A stretch of DNA of 64,000 bases from Engraulis encrasicolus (taxonomy: Eukaryota; Chordata; Actinopteri; Clupeiformes; Engraulidae), in NCBI RefSeq assembly GCF_034702125.1, contig NC_085876.1:16176253-16240252 (forward strand). The letters are read 5' to 3'. A program made the translations under genes and the position numbers. The notes under the pieces are model-generated. The model was not told the origin of the DNA. It did not search any database and was given only the letters and a program-made list of their open reading frames with translations. Below are positions 11,664 to 22,301 of the stretch, piece after piece. Each line of letters starts with the position of its first letter. The first letter of the stretch is position 1.

Positions 11664-12430
11664 GTGGCAGCTTTTGTGATACGCACAGGAATTCTCATGC
11701 ACATGTACATCTGCTTGTATGAGCCTACAGCAAGCGATATGGGACAAAGATATGGCAGGAACTGAATGTCAACATAAACCGATATTACACAATCTTCGAT
11801 ATGGTCACCAAATGTTTTGGGACTGTCATTTATGTTATGCCTACACTTTGGAATTACAACAGAGTCTTGTTGTTACACAGGTATATTTGATTTACCTCAA
11901 CTGTACCCTACACAGTTTTGCCAAGTCCGCTTATTATAAGCGACCTTGGGCTTCTTTTTTTGAGCAGTCGCTTTGAATTTTGTAAAGTCGTGGGTTGCGG
12001 TTTTTTTGGGCTTGTTCTTTTCAGGGTTGGGCTTGCGGTTTTCTCTTGCTCTTGCCGGTGATTTGAATGTGTTTCTCAATGGCAACTCGTTTTTTCCTCA
12101 CTCATCCTTACAGGTGACCCTACTACAAACTTGTTAACTCCCACTTTCTGTGGTCACTTCAGGGGATTTTCGCTGCCACGCAGACACCCGCAAAGAGCAA
12201 GGTCTTCCCTGACTAGGCACGCGACTGACAACCCACCCCTTCGGTTGCTTATTTTGGGCTTGTTTTCACAACGCCCGTCGGTTGCTTATTTTGGGCTTGT
12301 TTTCAGGACGTCAGTCGCTTATTTGTCGCAGAAAATCTGGCAACACTGACCCTGCACTTAACTTTACCCGGTCTACTACAAGCAGATACAGGGGGCATGA
12401 GAATCCGGTGCGCATCACAAAAGCTACCAC
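11664..12430. mobile_element. Inverted-repeat element nested in the hAT copy
   Basis: The left end GTGGCAGCTTTTGTGAT is inverted at 12414-12430 as ATCACAAAAGCTACCAC. The similarity extends through CGCACAGGAATTCTCAT, about 50 bp in all. Comparison with the related copy near 14310-14330 shows sequence inserted after GCACTAC. The TSD is ambiguous (possibly around ACGG). It contains the hAT MITE 11913-12348. Confidence 0.7.
11913..12348. mobile_element. hAT MITE, third-level insertion
   Basis: Ends CAGTTTTGCCAAG / TCTGGCAACACTG are flanked by TSDs ACCCTACA (11905-11912) and ACCCTGCA (12349-12356), one mismatch. GCTTATTTTGGGCTTG-like motifs repeat inside. It sits within 11664-12430, itself within 10290-12831. 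Confidence 0.8.
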
Positions 12431-12868
12431 AACGGCTCCTTGGGATATGTATACCGGTATGACAAATTTAAATGAGCACTAGCAGGCTGGCCGCACCGAC
12501 CGCAGTGAATCCCGAGCACTGGCGACAAAAAACTCATCTGGCGACTTTTTTAAACGTGCATTTTCGGTCGTTTTCCCATATAAGTCTGACTGCACCGCTG
12601 TCAGAAGCATTTCCCACGGTTAAGCAGGGCTGCAGAATAGCTCTGATCTCCAAAAAGTAGCCAGCACCGCCCATTTGTACTGTGGACAAAGGCATGTGGG
12701 CACGTTTTGTGTAGATCTGCGTACCGTGCGTGACATTGTGACGTCATACGCAACATCATGACGCCATCTAGCGAGTTTTCAGCAAGCCCATATAAATAGC
12801 GACTTTGGCTGATTTTCTTTTGGCAACACTGCTACCAACCTGGCAGGTGTCACGAGCTGCACTGGCAA

Positions 12869-12940
12869 CCTTTGGGTTACAACTCTGATGCCCTAACCAC
12901 TCACCCTTTGGGTTACAACTCTGATGCCCTAACCACTCAC
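12869..12940. repeat. Perfect 36-bp tandem duplication
   Basis: The unit 12869-12904 (CCTTTGGGTTACAACTC...CACTCAC) is repeated exactly at 12905-12940. Confidence 0.9.
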
Positions 12941-13043
12941 CCATTGACTGCCCTACCGCTTACCCATGACACACACACACACCTTCTCTTCAAATCTCGG
13001 CTCTAGTTGGTGCTTGTGCAGGAGGAGCGCAGACAACGTCCTT

Positions 13044-13580
13044 TCACTCATCTGCAACGAAGTCTCTGATCTTGGTGAAGAGGTACATCTGTCGCTGCAG
13101 GTCCAGTCCAGGGGGGTTGATCCTCGTTGGTGGTGTCCGGGGTAGCTGGGTCTGACACACTCCTGTAGCAAACAGGTCCACCTTTCTCGCTGGGTTATCT
13201 GGAGCCTCCCTGATGGACACTTTGCCTGGACTGGCTGCCTCAAATCTGAATTGATGGAACTTTTTTATCCCCGGCAGTGGCCTGAAGAAGGGTCGAAGGT
13301 GTGTTTGCCAATCTCCAAAAGGAACAATGGCAGTGCCATTTTCCTTCCCAACTACCTGGGCCTGATTGCAGACAGCACTTTCATTCACGACAGACTCCAG
13401 CTCTGTGATGGAATAGACAGCATGGCGTCTGAAGGCCTGCTTCAGGAGGCCAAAGCACCAATCTGGGGCGAACTTTGTGTGGCCAGTAACAAGGAAGTTG
13501 AGGGTGATGGACTTGTGCAAGCCAACTGCCACCCTCCAAGCACAGTACCATAGCACAAAACTATTCTTGTTCTGAAGGAA
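13044..13580 (-). pseudogene. C-terminal part of a DUF7869-like transposon-associated protein
   Basis: The minus-strand reading contains QNKNSFVLWYCAWRV, FLVTGHTKFAPDWCFGLLK and GIKKFHQFRF, ending GLDLQRQMYLFTKIRDF before the stop at 13044. This pattern recalls a family of uncharacterised proteins in fish and invertebrates carrying the DUF7869 region, which looks transposase-derived. The family name is from memory. An acceptor-like TTTCCTTCAG precedes the QNKN segment. Upstream sequence continues only beyond the hAT insertion at 13624-18025. Only the C-terminal part is present, so it is not functional. Confidence 0.55.
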
Positions 13581-13690
13581 ATCCACTCATCCCGCAGATT
13601 GTGCGGGTCAATGGGGTTGGGTCCAGTGTTGCCAATTTAGCGACTTTTGGGCACCTCTGGCGACAAAAAAAAAAAAAATCTAGCGACATA

Positions 13691-14208
13691 AGCCAGGCAT
13701 ACACTGTGCGATATTTTCACTCGTGGGTCTTAAGCTTCTGCTCACACTGCACGATGGAATTTCACTGTTTAAAAGTTCACAGCTCACGACTCACACTACA
13801 GGAGCCGACAGTCGGACGCGACCGAAATGCTTCCACCGTACGACACGACAGGCATGTTTCCCCGGTCTGCAGGGGAGGGAACATGCGCACCTGAGGTGGA
13901 GATGAGGTCGCGCTCAACAGCGAATCGCACGGCCCTATTAATTTGTGCATGTGAAGTGTCAAATCAGGTCGTAGCACTGCTTTAACTCTGCGATTTATGC
14001 ACAAGCCACGACCAGAATTTCAAACCGTTTTGATTTTCTTGTGACCCTGCGATTGCACGATCGTGAGGCGAAATCGCTTGTCGTTGCCCCATGTACACTG
14101 CACAATGCGAGACTCACGATTGACCTGCGATTGAGCAAGAAATCGGCCTGACTCTCAAAGTCGTGCGAGTGCCAATCGGGGCAAAAATCGCACAGTGTAA
14201 GCCCAGCT
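13691..14208. mobile_element. Harbinger-type MITE
   Basis: TIRs AGCCAGGCATACACTG and, inverted, AGCTGGGCTTACACTG continue as TGCGAT. The flanking trinucleotides ATA (13688-13690) and TTA (14209-14211) fit the 3-bp TWA duplication of PIF/Harbinger. The related hAT copy at about 10357 shows the empty site (CTTAGCGAC). Confidence 0.75.
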
Positions 14209-15723
14209 TTAGCGACTTTCAGGATCAATCTGGCCGAATCTTGTGAATATTTCGCTTGTCTTGTGAGAGGCAAATCAGTCTCCCTTCCCACAACACAACT
14301 GACACATGATGCACTACAGCTACTTGGGATATGCATATGACATTTAGATGAGCACAAGCTGGCTGGCCTCTCCAACCGCAGTGAATCCCAGGCCCTGGCA
14401 ACAAAATAACTCATCTAGCGCCTTTAGCAACTTTTTGGTGCATCTGGCGACTTTTTAAAACGTGCATTTTCAGTGACAAATTCATAGTATTCCACATAAT
14501 TCTGCCGTCGTCAGAAACGTTTCCCACGGTTAAGCAGGGCTGCAGATTAGCTCTGGTCTCCAAAAAGTAGCTAGCACCGCCAGTTTGTAATGTGGAATAA
14601 GGCATGTGGGCACGTTTTCTGTAAATCAGCACGCCGTGTGTGACGTTGTAATAATATTAAGAATAATACATTTCATTTTGAGCGCCTTTGAAAATACCGA
14701 AGGACACTTTACAATCAAAAACAAATACATAACAATAAGGAAAGTAAACAAAGCTTCAGTGAATTAACAATAGGAGAGTAATGAGTAATTAAAATGCAGA
14801 AATGAAATAGGGGGGGGGGGGAGTACAATAAAAATAAATGTTTTAAAATAACAAAATGAAGTAGAATGAAAAAAATTGAAAATGAGGGGAAGAAAAGATA
14901 AAACATGTAAATTAGAAGATAAACTGATTATTAAAATGAAGTGGAAGTGCCAGTGTGAAATTTAAAAGTAGAAGTGAAAAGGTGTGTCTTCAGCTGAGTT
15001 TTGAAAGTGGACAGTGTAGAACACTGTCGAAATGAGAGTGGGAGAGCATTCCAGAGTTTGGGGCCAACAACACTAAATGCCCTGTCACCCATGGTGCACA
15101 AGTGTGTGGAGGGAACTGTAAGGAGGAGTGAGTCAGTGGAGCGTAGTGTGCGGGTGGGATTGTATGGGGTGAGGAGACTTGTGATGTAGGAGGGTGCAAG
15201 GTTGTGCTTGGCCTTGTATACCAGGAGGAGATGGATAGGAAGCCAATGGATAGGAAGCCAGTGTAATTGATAGAGGATAGGGGTAATGTGATGTCAGAGT
15301 CTGGTGTGTGTAAGTAATCTAGCTGCTGAGTTTTGAATGTATTGAAGATGGTTAATCAATTTAGTAGGGAGACCAGTCAATAGGTCATTGCAATAATCTA
15401 ATCTGGAGGTTACAAAAGCGTGAATGAGGGTCTCAGCAGAGGTAGGGGTAAGAGAAGGGCGGAGTCTGGAGATGGTTTTAAGGTGCAGTTTTGGTGAGGT
15501 GTTTAATATGGGATTCAAAGGAGAGAGAAGAGTCGATGATGACGCCCAGATTTTTTACTTCAGAGCAAGTGGAGGTAAAATAATCAGGGATGGAGAACTG
15601 AGAAAGGTTTATCTTTATAAGTAAAGATGGGGTGGCGATGATGATGGCTTCGGTTTTGTTTTGATTAAGTTTGAGAACATTTTGGGTCATCCAGTTACTA
15701 ATTTCGTTGAGGCAGGTTGTTAA

Positions 15724-16510
15724 AGTGGTAGTTCGCTATTTTAGACATTAAGCCTTGTTTGTGTGACTTCTGGGGTGAAGTAGAGATTTTGACATTTGGT
15801 GCTGAACGGAGCATTTGGGTATTCAAGACTGCAGCCCCCCCACCTTTACATTGACTCCAATGAAGCACTCAAGCAATCGATCATAAAATGGCATTAAACG
15901 TTTGCAGAGACATGAAACTCACCGAGTGGTCAGAGGTGGGCAGCGATACGTTGGCTCGAAAATCACCGCGAAATACGCTTCCAGAGAAGATATATTCATT
16001 ATTGTCCGTCTTCATTGATTGTATTGGTTTGACTAGTATTATTCCGCGTGACCGGAAATGGGGGTGCGTTTGTTTACGTTACCATCTATGGTTTGTATGC
16101 AAGCTGTAGTTTTTGTAGGCAGTCCTGCTCAAAGATAGCCGTTCTACCTCGCTCCTTGATGTCTACATAAACAACACACTATCGCTACCTACTGGCGGGA
16201 CGTCTACTGCTATTCAACGGCGTCTGGGGAAAAATAGGTCCGCCAAATGCTAAACAACAGTTAGAAGGCATATTTCGCTGCAATTTTCGGGTCAATTTAT
16301 CGCTGTCTACCACTGACCACACGGTGAGTTCCATGTCTTCTCAAACAAAAGTTTAATGCCATTTTATAATCGATTGCTTGAGTGCTCTATTGGAGTCAAT
16401 GTAAAGGTGGGGGGGCTGCAGTCTTGAATATCAAAGTCTTGAGAACATCTCTACTTCACCCCAGAAGTCACACAAACAGGGCTTAATGTCTAAAATAGCG
16501 AACTACCACT
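15724..16510. mobile_element. piggyBac-type MITE (TTAA target) in L2 copy 2
   Basis: Ends AGTGGTAGTTCGCTATTT / AAATAGCGAACTACCACT form TIRs of roughly 190 bp. TTAA is duplicated at 15720-15723 and 16511-16514. The paralogous L2 copy 1 at about 8839-8847 shows the empty site GTTGTTAAGTTAGC, which proves the junctions. No coding capacity is seen. Confidence 0.92.
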
Positions 16511-17020
16511 TTAAGTTAGCGAGGGGGAGTGGATGAGAGGGTTTAGTGTGTATATAGATTTGGGTGTCATCTGCATAGCAGTGAAAATTTAGGCCATGTC
16601 TTCGGAGAATGTTACCAAGGGGAAGAATATAAATGATGAAGAGTAGGGGGCCTAAGACTGAGCCTTGTGGAACACCATGTGAGGAGTGAATTTGGAGACC
16701 GGAAATCACCAATAGAGACAAACTGCTCTCTTCCAGTTAGGTAGGACCTGAACCATGAGAATGCAGTACCAGTGATGCCCAATAGGGTTTCCAGCCTTGT
16801 GAGAAGGACGTTGTGGCAGACTGTGTCAAAAGCAGCTGTTAAATCAAATAGCAGGAGGATACTGAAATGTCCTGAATCTGCAGCTAACAAAAGGTCGTTT
16901 ACAACCTTGACTAGTGCAGTTTCAGTGCTATGCTTAGCCCTGAACCCAGACTGCAATTCCTCCCATAGGCTAAATGATGTCATGTGTTCTTGAAGCTGTA
17001 AGGACACAGTACGCTCTAAC

Positions 17021-17460
17021 CAGAGCCATACAGAGGGGAGAGTTACGCAAGGAGGACCAGGAATTAAATGGCAGCTCCGCCTTTCAGCGAGATAAGGGTG
17101 TTCCTAAAGCGGCTGTCTTTCCATAGACTCAACATAGAACCACCACATTAACAGCCAAAAATAAGGACTAACGAACTATACTGCGGGGTAATCACCACAA
17201 ATATGTAAACCAACAACAGTCTCGGTGGTGATAATCACAACAGTTTACCATCTGTGATGTTTATCTGAAGTTATTACTATGAACAGCAAGTCTTGTCATA
17301 TTCCCTGCATTGCATTTGCTATGTGCTACGCCCACTGCTAGGAACTAACATTCGCAACGCTGAGCAGTACTGAGAAGCTAAAACAGCTAATTTTGCTAAA
17401 GAGGAAGTCGGCCTAAGCACACGGCGGAGATTGCCCGACTCTCCCCTCTGTATGGCTCTG
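17021..17460. mobile_element. hAT MITE in L2 copy 2
   Basis: Perfect 23-bp TIRs start CAGAGCCATACAGAGGG. A perfect 8-bp TSD, GCTCTAAC, lies at 17013-17020 and 17461-17468. It is 440 bp and interrupts the LINE coding remnant. Confidence 0.95.
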
Positions 17461-18339
17461 GCTCTAACAGCTTGGAGATGAAGGGAAGGTTAGAGATAGG
17501 ACGGTAGTTTTTAAAATCATCCGCTGCAGCTCCAGCTTTTTTGAGGACAGGCGTGATGGCTGCAATCTTTAGGGAGTTTGGAACTATGCCTGTCAGGAGA
17601 GAAGTGTTAATCATGTTAGTAAGGAGGGGACTGAGAACTGGTAGACAGGCCTTTACAAGAGAGGAGGGCATAGGGTCCAGGAGACAGGTGGTAGGCCTGG
17701 CCTTCGTGGCAAGATCACAGACAGTTTCAATATTAACGGGAGAGAAGGAGGAAAATAGTTGTGGAGGTGGCTGAAGAGAGGGGCTGTCATTTAGAGTGGG
17801 GGAGGGGAGGGACTGTAGTTGAATGTAAATGGTGTTGATTTTGTTATTAAAATAATTCAAGAATTCACAGCAGAGATCAGTTGAAGGGGTAAGCGGGAAG
17901 GGTTGAGATGGTTTGAGAATTTTGCTAACAGTGGAGAAGAATGTTGCGACGTCATACGTGACGTCATCTAGCGACTTTTCAGCAAGCCTATAGCGACTTT
18001 GGCTGATTTTCTTTTGGCAACACTGGTTGGGCCCGTCACTGTAGAAATCTGAGAGCTTTTTATCTCCTGCCACCCATAATCTCCAGTGACCTCTCCTGGT
18101 AAGTGGGATGGATCCAGAATACTGAAGGCACCCAACAGATCCTTATGGGCAAGCGAACTTTCAGGTTTTGTATAATCGTCTCAATGAATTTCATTGGGAA
18201 TCCATTGTCTCCAGGTCATGAAGTCGTCCCTGTATGTGCTGGTCAAGCTCCCTCAGCCTCCCTCCTATCAGTGGCTCCTCTTTGGTCAGCATCAAATGTG
18301 CATTTTCTGCTACACTGCACGCTGGATTTCTGTGAGCTG

Positions 18340-18495
18340 TTACCCGCCCAATTGGGATGGTCGTCTGCGGGTAAAAACGGGGGGAAATTGGCCATTTGTG
18401 CCCATAGAAATCAATGCAATTGGGCGGAATTTAGCGCATTGTGGTTTTTGACAACTGTTTGAACGGGATTTGATCATACACATCTGGCAACACTG
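18340..18495 (+). mobile_element. Short hAT MITE copy, degenerate left end
   Basis: It is the same family as 18568-18725 but in the opposite orientation. GGGATGGTCGTCTGCGG, AATCAATGCAATTGGG and the end CTGGCAACACTG are recognisable. The left TIR is decayed and no TSD is visible. Confidence 0.6.
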
Positions 18496-18510
18496 AAGGC
18501 TTGATGCTTG

Positions 18511-18559
18511 ATCCTGCCCCACTTGTCTGCTTTTTTACAACAGACAAGTGGGGCAGGAT
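18511..18559. repeat. Perfect 19-bp inverted repeat (hairpin)
   Basis: Arms ATCCTGCCCCACTTGTCTG (18511-18529) and its exact reverse complement (18541-18559) surround an 11-nt loop. It sits between the two oppositely oriented MITEs. Confidence 0.9.
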
Positions 18560-18567
18560 GTCGCAAA

Positions 18568-18725
18568 CAGTGTTGTTAGACATGTCTTCTCAAAAAACGC
18601 CAAAATGCACTACATTCCCCCTAATTTCAACAAATTGCATTGACTTCTATCCCCGCAAAATCGCTTATTTTCCCCGTTTTTTTTACCGTAGACGGCCATC
18701 CCAACCGCCCAATCTGGCAACACTG
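18568..18725 (-). mobile_element. Short hAT MITE (158 bp)
   Basis: Ends CAGTGTTGTTAGAC / CTGGCAACACTG are flanked by a perfect 8-bp TSD, GTCGCAAA, at 18560-18567 and 18726-18733. Confidence 0.9.
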
Positions 18726-19210
18726 GTCGCAAAGGAGGTACACCGTCGCGATAGCCTTACGTGTATGCAACCAGGTCCACACACAGTCCTCTTGCCATCA
18801 CTACTCCCTTGCTCATTTCAGCATTCAGGTGGAGTAGAACGCTGTGCAAACACTGGTAGAGTGTTTTGAAGGCAGAATCATGGCTCAGCCACCTGACACC
18901 TTTTGCTGCTTGAGCTTGAGTTGTAGCTCCCTCAAGTAAATGCTGTAAAGACAAAAATGTGCAGCTGCTCAGTAAGTGAAACAAGAAACAGAAATATAAG
19001 TTATTTCTTTCTTTTACAACTTGTATAACTAAACCTTGTCCTAACTATACATGATGGTCTTATTTATCACAGAAAGTACAGAATTACCTGTATCTCAGGC
19101 CTTCACTTTGAACAACACCATCATGTTTGGCTTGAAGGTCTCTTCAATGTATTTCCCAGCTTGTCCGATAGCTAGGGCAAGTCGATGTGCCACACAGTGA
19201 ATATATTGGA

Positions 19211-19557
19211 AAACTGAATTTCACTAAAAGAAACATACATGTCATCATGTACTTTGAAAGTGAAATCTGAGGGGCATACTCAGGTCTGTTGGCTGACTTT
19301 GTAGTCTACATTTGCGTGGCAATTGGGAGGAGTTGTCCATCTGAAAGACTGTGTGGTCCGATGATCTTCTCTGTGCCTCGGTTTGATTGACGAGACCTTT
19401 GTGATGAAGTGTGTAGCGTTTTTGAGGTTGTTTATAGCGGGGAAACATCAGAAAATAAATATTTGCAAATTGGCCCCGCCGTGATGCTGATGGCATTATG
19501 GTTTTCTCTGCAATGGTATGAGGACCTTTATCTTAAGCTATTGTTTTGGCTAGCATA
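19211..19557. other. Unrecognised open stretch and non-coding DNA
   Basis: An open minus-strand reading of 83 codons (19245-19496) contains YFLMFPRYKQPQKRYTLHH. I do not recognise it. It may be a further remnant of the minus-strand transposon genes around it. Confidence 0.3.
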
Positions 19558-19817
19558 TACAGTGAGTCCAATATGTATTTGATCCCTTGCTGATTTTGCC
19601 GGTTTGCCCACTAATAAAGACATGATCAGTCTATAAATTTATGATAATATGTATTCAAACATGGAGAGACAGAATATCAAAAAGAAATTCCAGAGAATAA
19701 CTTAAAATAATATATTTTAATTTATTTGTATTTAATTTAGGCAAATAAGTATTTGACCCCTCTAGCTAAAGAAGATAAAGTGCTTTGTGGCAAAGTCCTA
19801 GTTGTCTAGCACTGAGG

Positions 19818-21586
19818 TCAGATGCTTCTTTTAGTTGATGATAATGTTTGTGCATATAGTAGAAAATATGTTTGCCCATTTTCTTTGCACATTATCTCTA
19901 AAACATTAAAAGTTTGTGGCTGTAGCTTTGTAAATGGGAGGTTCAGTTCTCTCCATAGAATTACTATAGGGTTAATATTTGGAGACCGTCTAGGCCACAT
20001 CACGACTTTAATATGCTTCTTATTGAGCTACTCCTTCGTTGCTTTGATTGTATGTTGTGTATTATTGTCATGTTGGGAGATCCAAAAATGGCCCACCCTT
20101 CAGTGTAGTGGTGGAGCGAAGGACGTTTGCACTCAGGATTGCACATTACATGTCTCCCTCCATCCATTCGTTGACAATTGGTACGTTTACATGAGGCATT
20201 TAAATCCGATTTAACTCACTTTAAATCTCATTAAAACTTAATTCCACTTTAAAAACATCATGTAAACACTTACCGAACAGGATTTAAGTTAATTCCGATT
20301 TAACTTAAGTCCGATTAAAGTGGGTGGTTTATTCCTCTTTTAAATCCGATTAAACACGTTCCTCTGTCATGTAACCTTTTAATCAGAATTACAATAAATC
20401 CGGTCGTTCCACGCATGCTCGTTGACCACACGATGGCGCCAAGAGCCCGTGCTCTTTGTCAGTGAGAAAAAGATGGCGGCACTTCCTGTTGATTTTCACA
20501 TGAAAGTTTTGCTTAATTTAAAGTCCCTAAGTGACTATAAATGTTGTGGCTTCCATATATTGATGTAAAAGTGCCCCACAAAGTAATTAAGCACAACAAA
20601 GTTACTCCACATCACCCTTTCACCAGTTCGTTTTTCTAAGCTAGGAGGGTGCTAACTAGCATTTGAAAGAACCAGACCCAAAGGGGATTTTACCAGCCTT
20701 GAGTCCACTGAGGGAATTCATTTTCGGGCTGAAGATAAGCTTGTGTCCCAGTAGTTCCCCGGAGGTTTGGCGACCACGCCCCCACGCCTTATTTGGCTCA
20801 CTCAGCACGTGCGTCCTCAGTCCAATCGCAATGCTTTATTTTCCCCAGACGTTTAATCGCATTTAAGTGAAATTGCCATGTATACACGTCGCAAAAAAAC
20901 TCTTAATCCGATCTACTTAAATCCGATCTATTAGATCCCATTCAAAAACATCATGTACACGTAGCAAATGTCAAGTTGTCCTTTGCCTTGGCCAGACAAA
21001 CACCCTCAAACCATAATGATACCACTTTCATGCATGATAGTGAGGAGGGTGTTCTTGGGATCATAGACAGCAGTACTCTTTCTCAAAACACATTGAATTG
21101 TGATAATGCCAAACAGCTTGATTTTGGTTTCATCTGACTACAGCACCTCCTTATCATATCCTAAACCAGTCTGATGTCCGTTGGCAAACCTCAAGTGGGA
21201 CTGCACAGGTTCCTTCTGAAGTAGAGGTACCATGTGTGCACTACAGGATTTTAAACCTCTGTGGCATTAAGTGCTACCAGTAGTTTTCTCAGTGATTTTG
21301 GTCCCAGTAGCTTTGATATCATTGCCTAGTTCATCCCGTACAGCTCTAGGGTGATTTCTTTCTGTTCTCATGATTATCAAATCCCTACAAAAAGTCAAAT
21401 CGTATATAGAACCCAGACAGGCTGATGGACAGTCAATTTGTATTCCTCACATTTTGGAAGAAATGCATCAACAGCTGGGTCATTAATACCCAGTCTCTTT
21501 CTTGTGGCTTTGCAGCCCATTTATTTTTTGTTCAGGTCTAAAATCGTGTCCCTGATATCATTTGACCACTCTTTGGTCTTTCCCAT
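19818..21586 (-). pseudogene. Tc1-like transposase pseudogene
   Basis: The start MGKTKEWSNDIRDTILDLNK is at 21586, followed at once by an in-frame stop (TAA). The C-terminal end, WPRRSPNINPIVILWREL (about 19920-19990), matches the WPSQSPDLNPIE-type third DDE block. The expected catalytic Glu after NPI is replaced by Val. The middle is frameshifted and interrupted by the 782-bp insertion. It cannot make an active enzyme. Confidence 0.85.
20182..20963. mobile_element. Inverted-repeat MITE inside Tc1
   Basis: Ends TACGTTTACATGA / TCATGTACACGTA are followed by repeated AAATCCGATTTAA-type motifs near both ends, such as CGATTAAA and GGATTTAAG. The TSD is not clear. The interior contains AAGATGGCGGCACTTCC. 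Confidence 0.7.
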
Positions 21587-22059
21587 GCTGGTGAGGTTGG
21601 AGTGTGACTGATTCACTCATACTATGGACTGATTCTGCTGATTCAATGTGTCTTTTATGCATGTTAGTATGTACAGTTATCTTTAATTCAGATGACAAGT
21701 TGATCGGAAGTGCCCATCTGGTCTGTGGGCCCGGAACTGTAATCAGTTGGCAGGGGATCAAATACTTATTTTGCTCGATGAAATGGAAATAAATTAATAT
21801 ATATTCTCTTCAGTTAATTTCTGGATTTTCTTTTTGATATTCTGTCTCTCCATATTAGAATACATATTATCATAACATTTATTGACTGATCATGTCTTTG
21901 TTAGTAGGCAAACCAACAAAATCAGCAAGGGATCAAATACATATTGGACTCACTGTACCAACGTCTGTAAATGCTCTCTGCACCCGGTTTCGTCTGTCCT
22001 CTTCACAAAGCGCTGCTCTCACCTCACCTGCCTGTTCACCCTCTGCCCCTGTATTCAGT

Positions 22060-22200
22060 TGTGCAGTACCTGTTGGGGAATTAATATAAACCTCCTGAAA
22101 GCCCAGCATCCTCTTCACTGCATCTTTGCTGGTTTTCCCTCCAAAAATAGCAAGTATGTTCACCTGAAGTACAAAAACCAAACTTACAGGGGCATAACTC
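22060..22200 (-). pseudogene. Possible DUF4806-like fragment
   Basis: The minus reading contains VNILAIFGGKTSKDAVKRML, which resembles the start of the small DUF4806 region often found in the same fish transposon genes as TNP2-like sequences. It is short, and the match is by memory of the pattern. Confidence 0.3.
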
Positions 22201-22301
22201 CCAATCAAACATCTTAGCTGTTTTGCTATATGAGGACAAAAATGGACAACATGTCATGTTGAAACTTGAATGACGACCCCCTGAACAGTCTTTTTTTATT
22301 A

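Larger units (their letters stand above)
10290..12831. mobile_element. hAT-type element, CAGTGTTGCC family (copy 1), with nested insertions
   Basis: TIRs CAGTGTTGCCGATTT / TTTTGGCAACACTG are flanked by a perfect 8-bp TSD, CTACCAAC, at 10282-10289 and 12832-12839. After removing the insertions at 10450-11600 and 11664-12430 the element matches the outer parts of the 13624-18025 copy. It has no transposase, so it is non-autonomous. A TAGCGACTTT motif recurs near both ends. Confidence 0.9.
14650..17940 (-). pseudogene. L2-type LINE with reverse transcriptase remnants (copy 2)
   Basis: From 5' to 3' on the minus strand: NYRPISNLPFISKLLE (about 17480) is the fingers region of the RT; SGFRAKHSTETALVKV and LLFDLTAAFDTV (about 16850-16950) include the first catalytic Asp; [14 protein letters not shown] and [11 protein letters not shown] (about 16560-16680) carry the YADD box. 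The C-terminal segment is at 15000-15500 and the 3' end GTGTCCTTCGGTATTTTC at about 14690. Frameshifts and two insertions (15724-16510 and 17021-17460) break it. It lies inside the hAT element 13624-18025. No endonuclease domain was found. Confidence 0.88.
13624..18025. mobile_element. hAT-type element, CAGTGTTGCC family (copy 2), carrying an L2 and MITEs
   Basis: Ends CAGTGTTGCCAATTT / TTTTGGCAACACTG are flanked by GTTGGGTC (13616-13623) and GTTGGGCC (18026-18033), one mismatch. Without its insertions (13691-14208 and 14650-17940) it aligns with the 10290-12831 copy. It splits minus-strand transposon-gene remnants, since coding-like sequence continues on both sides. Confidence 0.88.
18034..19210 (-). 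pseudogene. hAT-like (KIAA1586/ZNF862-type) protein remnant
   Basis: Minus-strand fragments in order are CVAHRLALAIGQAGKYIEE (about 19130-19205), AAKGVRWLSHDSAFKTLYQC (about 18840-18910), LIGGRLRELDQHIQG (about 18230-18280) and HKDLLGAFSILDPSHLP (about 18100-18150). The HRLAL and RWLSHD motifs are typical of domesticated hAT-like proteins. Frames change between fragments, and two short MITEs (18340-18495, 18568-18725) lie between them. Decayed; relation to the DUF7869-like remnant across the hAT insertion is unclear. Confidence 0.55.
19560..21955 (-). mobile_element. Tc1-like transposon, decayed
   Basis: Ends CAGTGAGTCCAATATGTA / TATTGGACTCACTG lie between TA dinucleotides at 19558-19559 and 21956-21957. 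TIRs of about 200 bp run through ATTTGATCCCTTGCTGA and GGAGAGACAGAATATC. The element encodes a broken transposase and contains a later insertion at 20182-20963. Confidence 0.92.

Noticed and set aside
17396..18073. Single 225-codon minus-strand protein
   Set aside because: It fuses the end of a hAT-gene remnant, a hAT TIR and L2 sequence by chance; the TSD at 18026 shows the junction.
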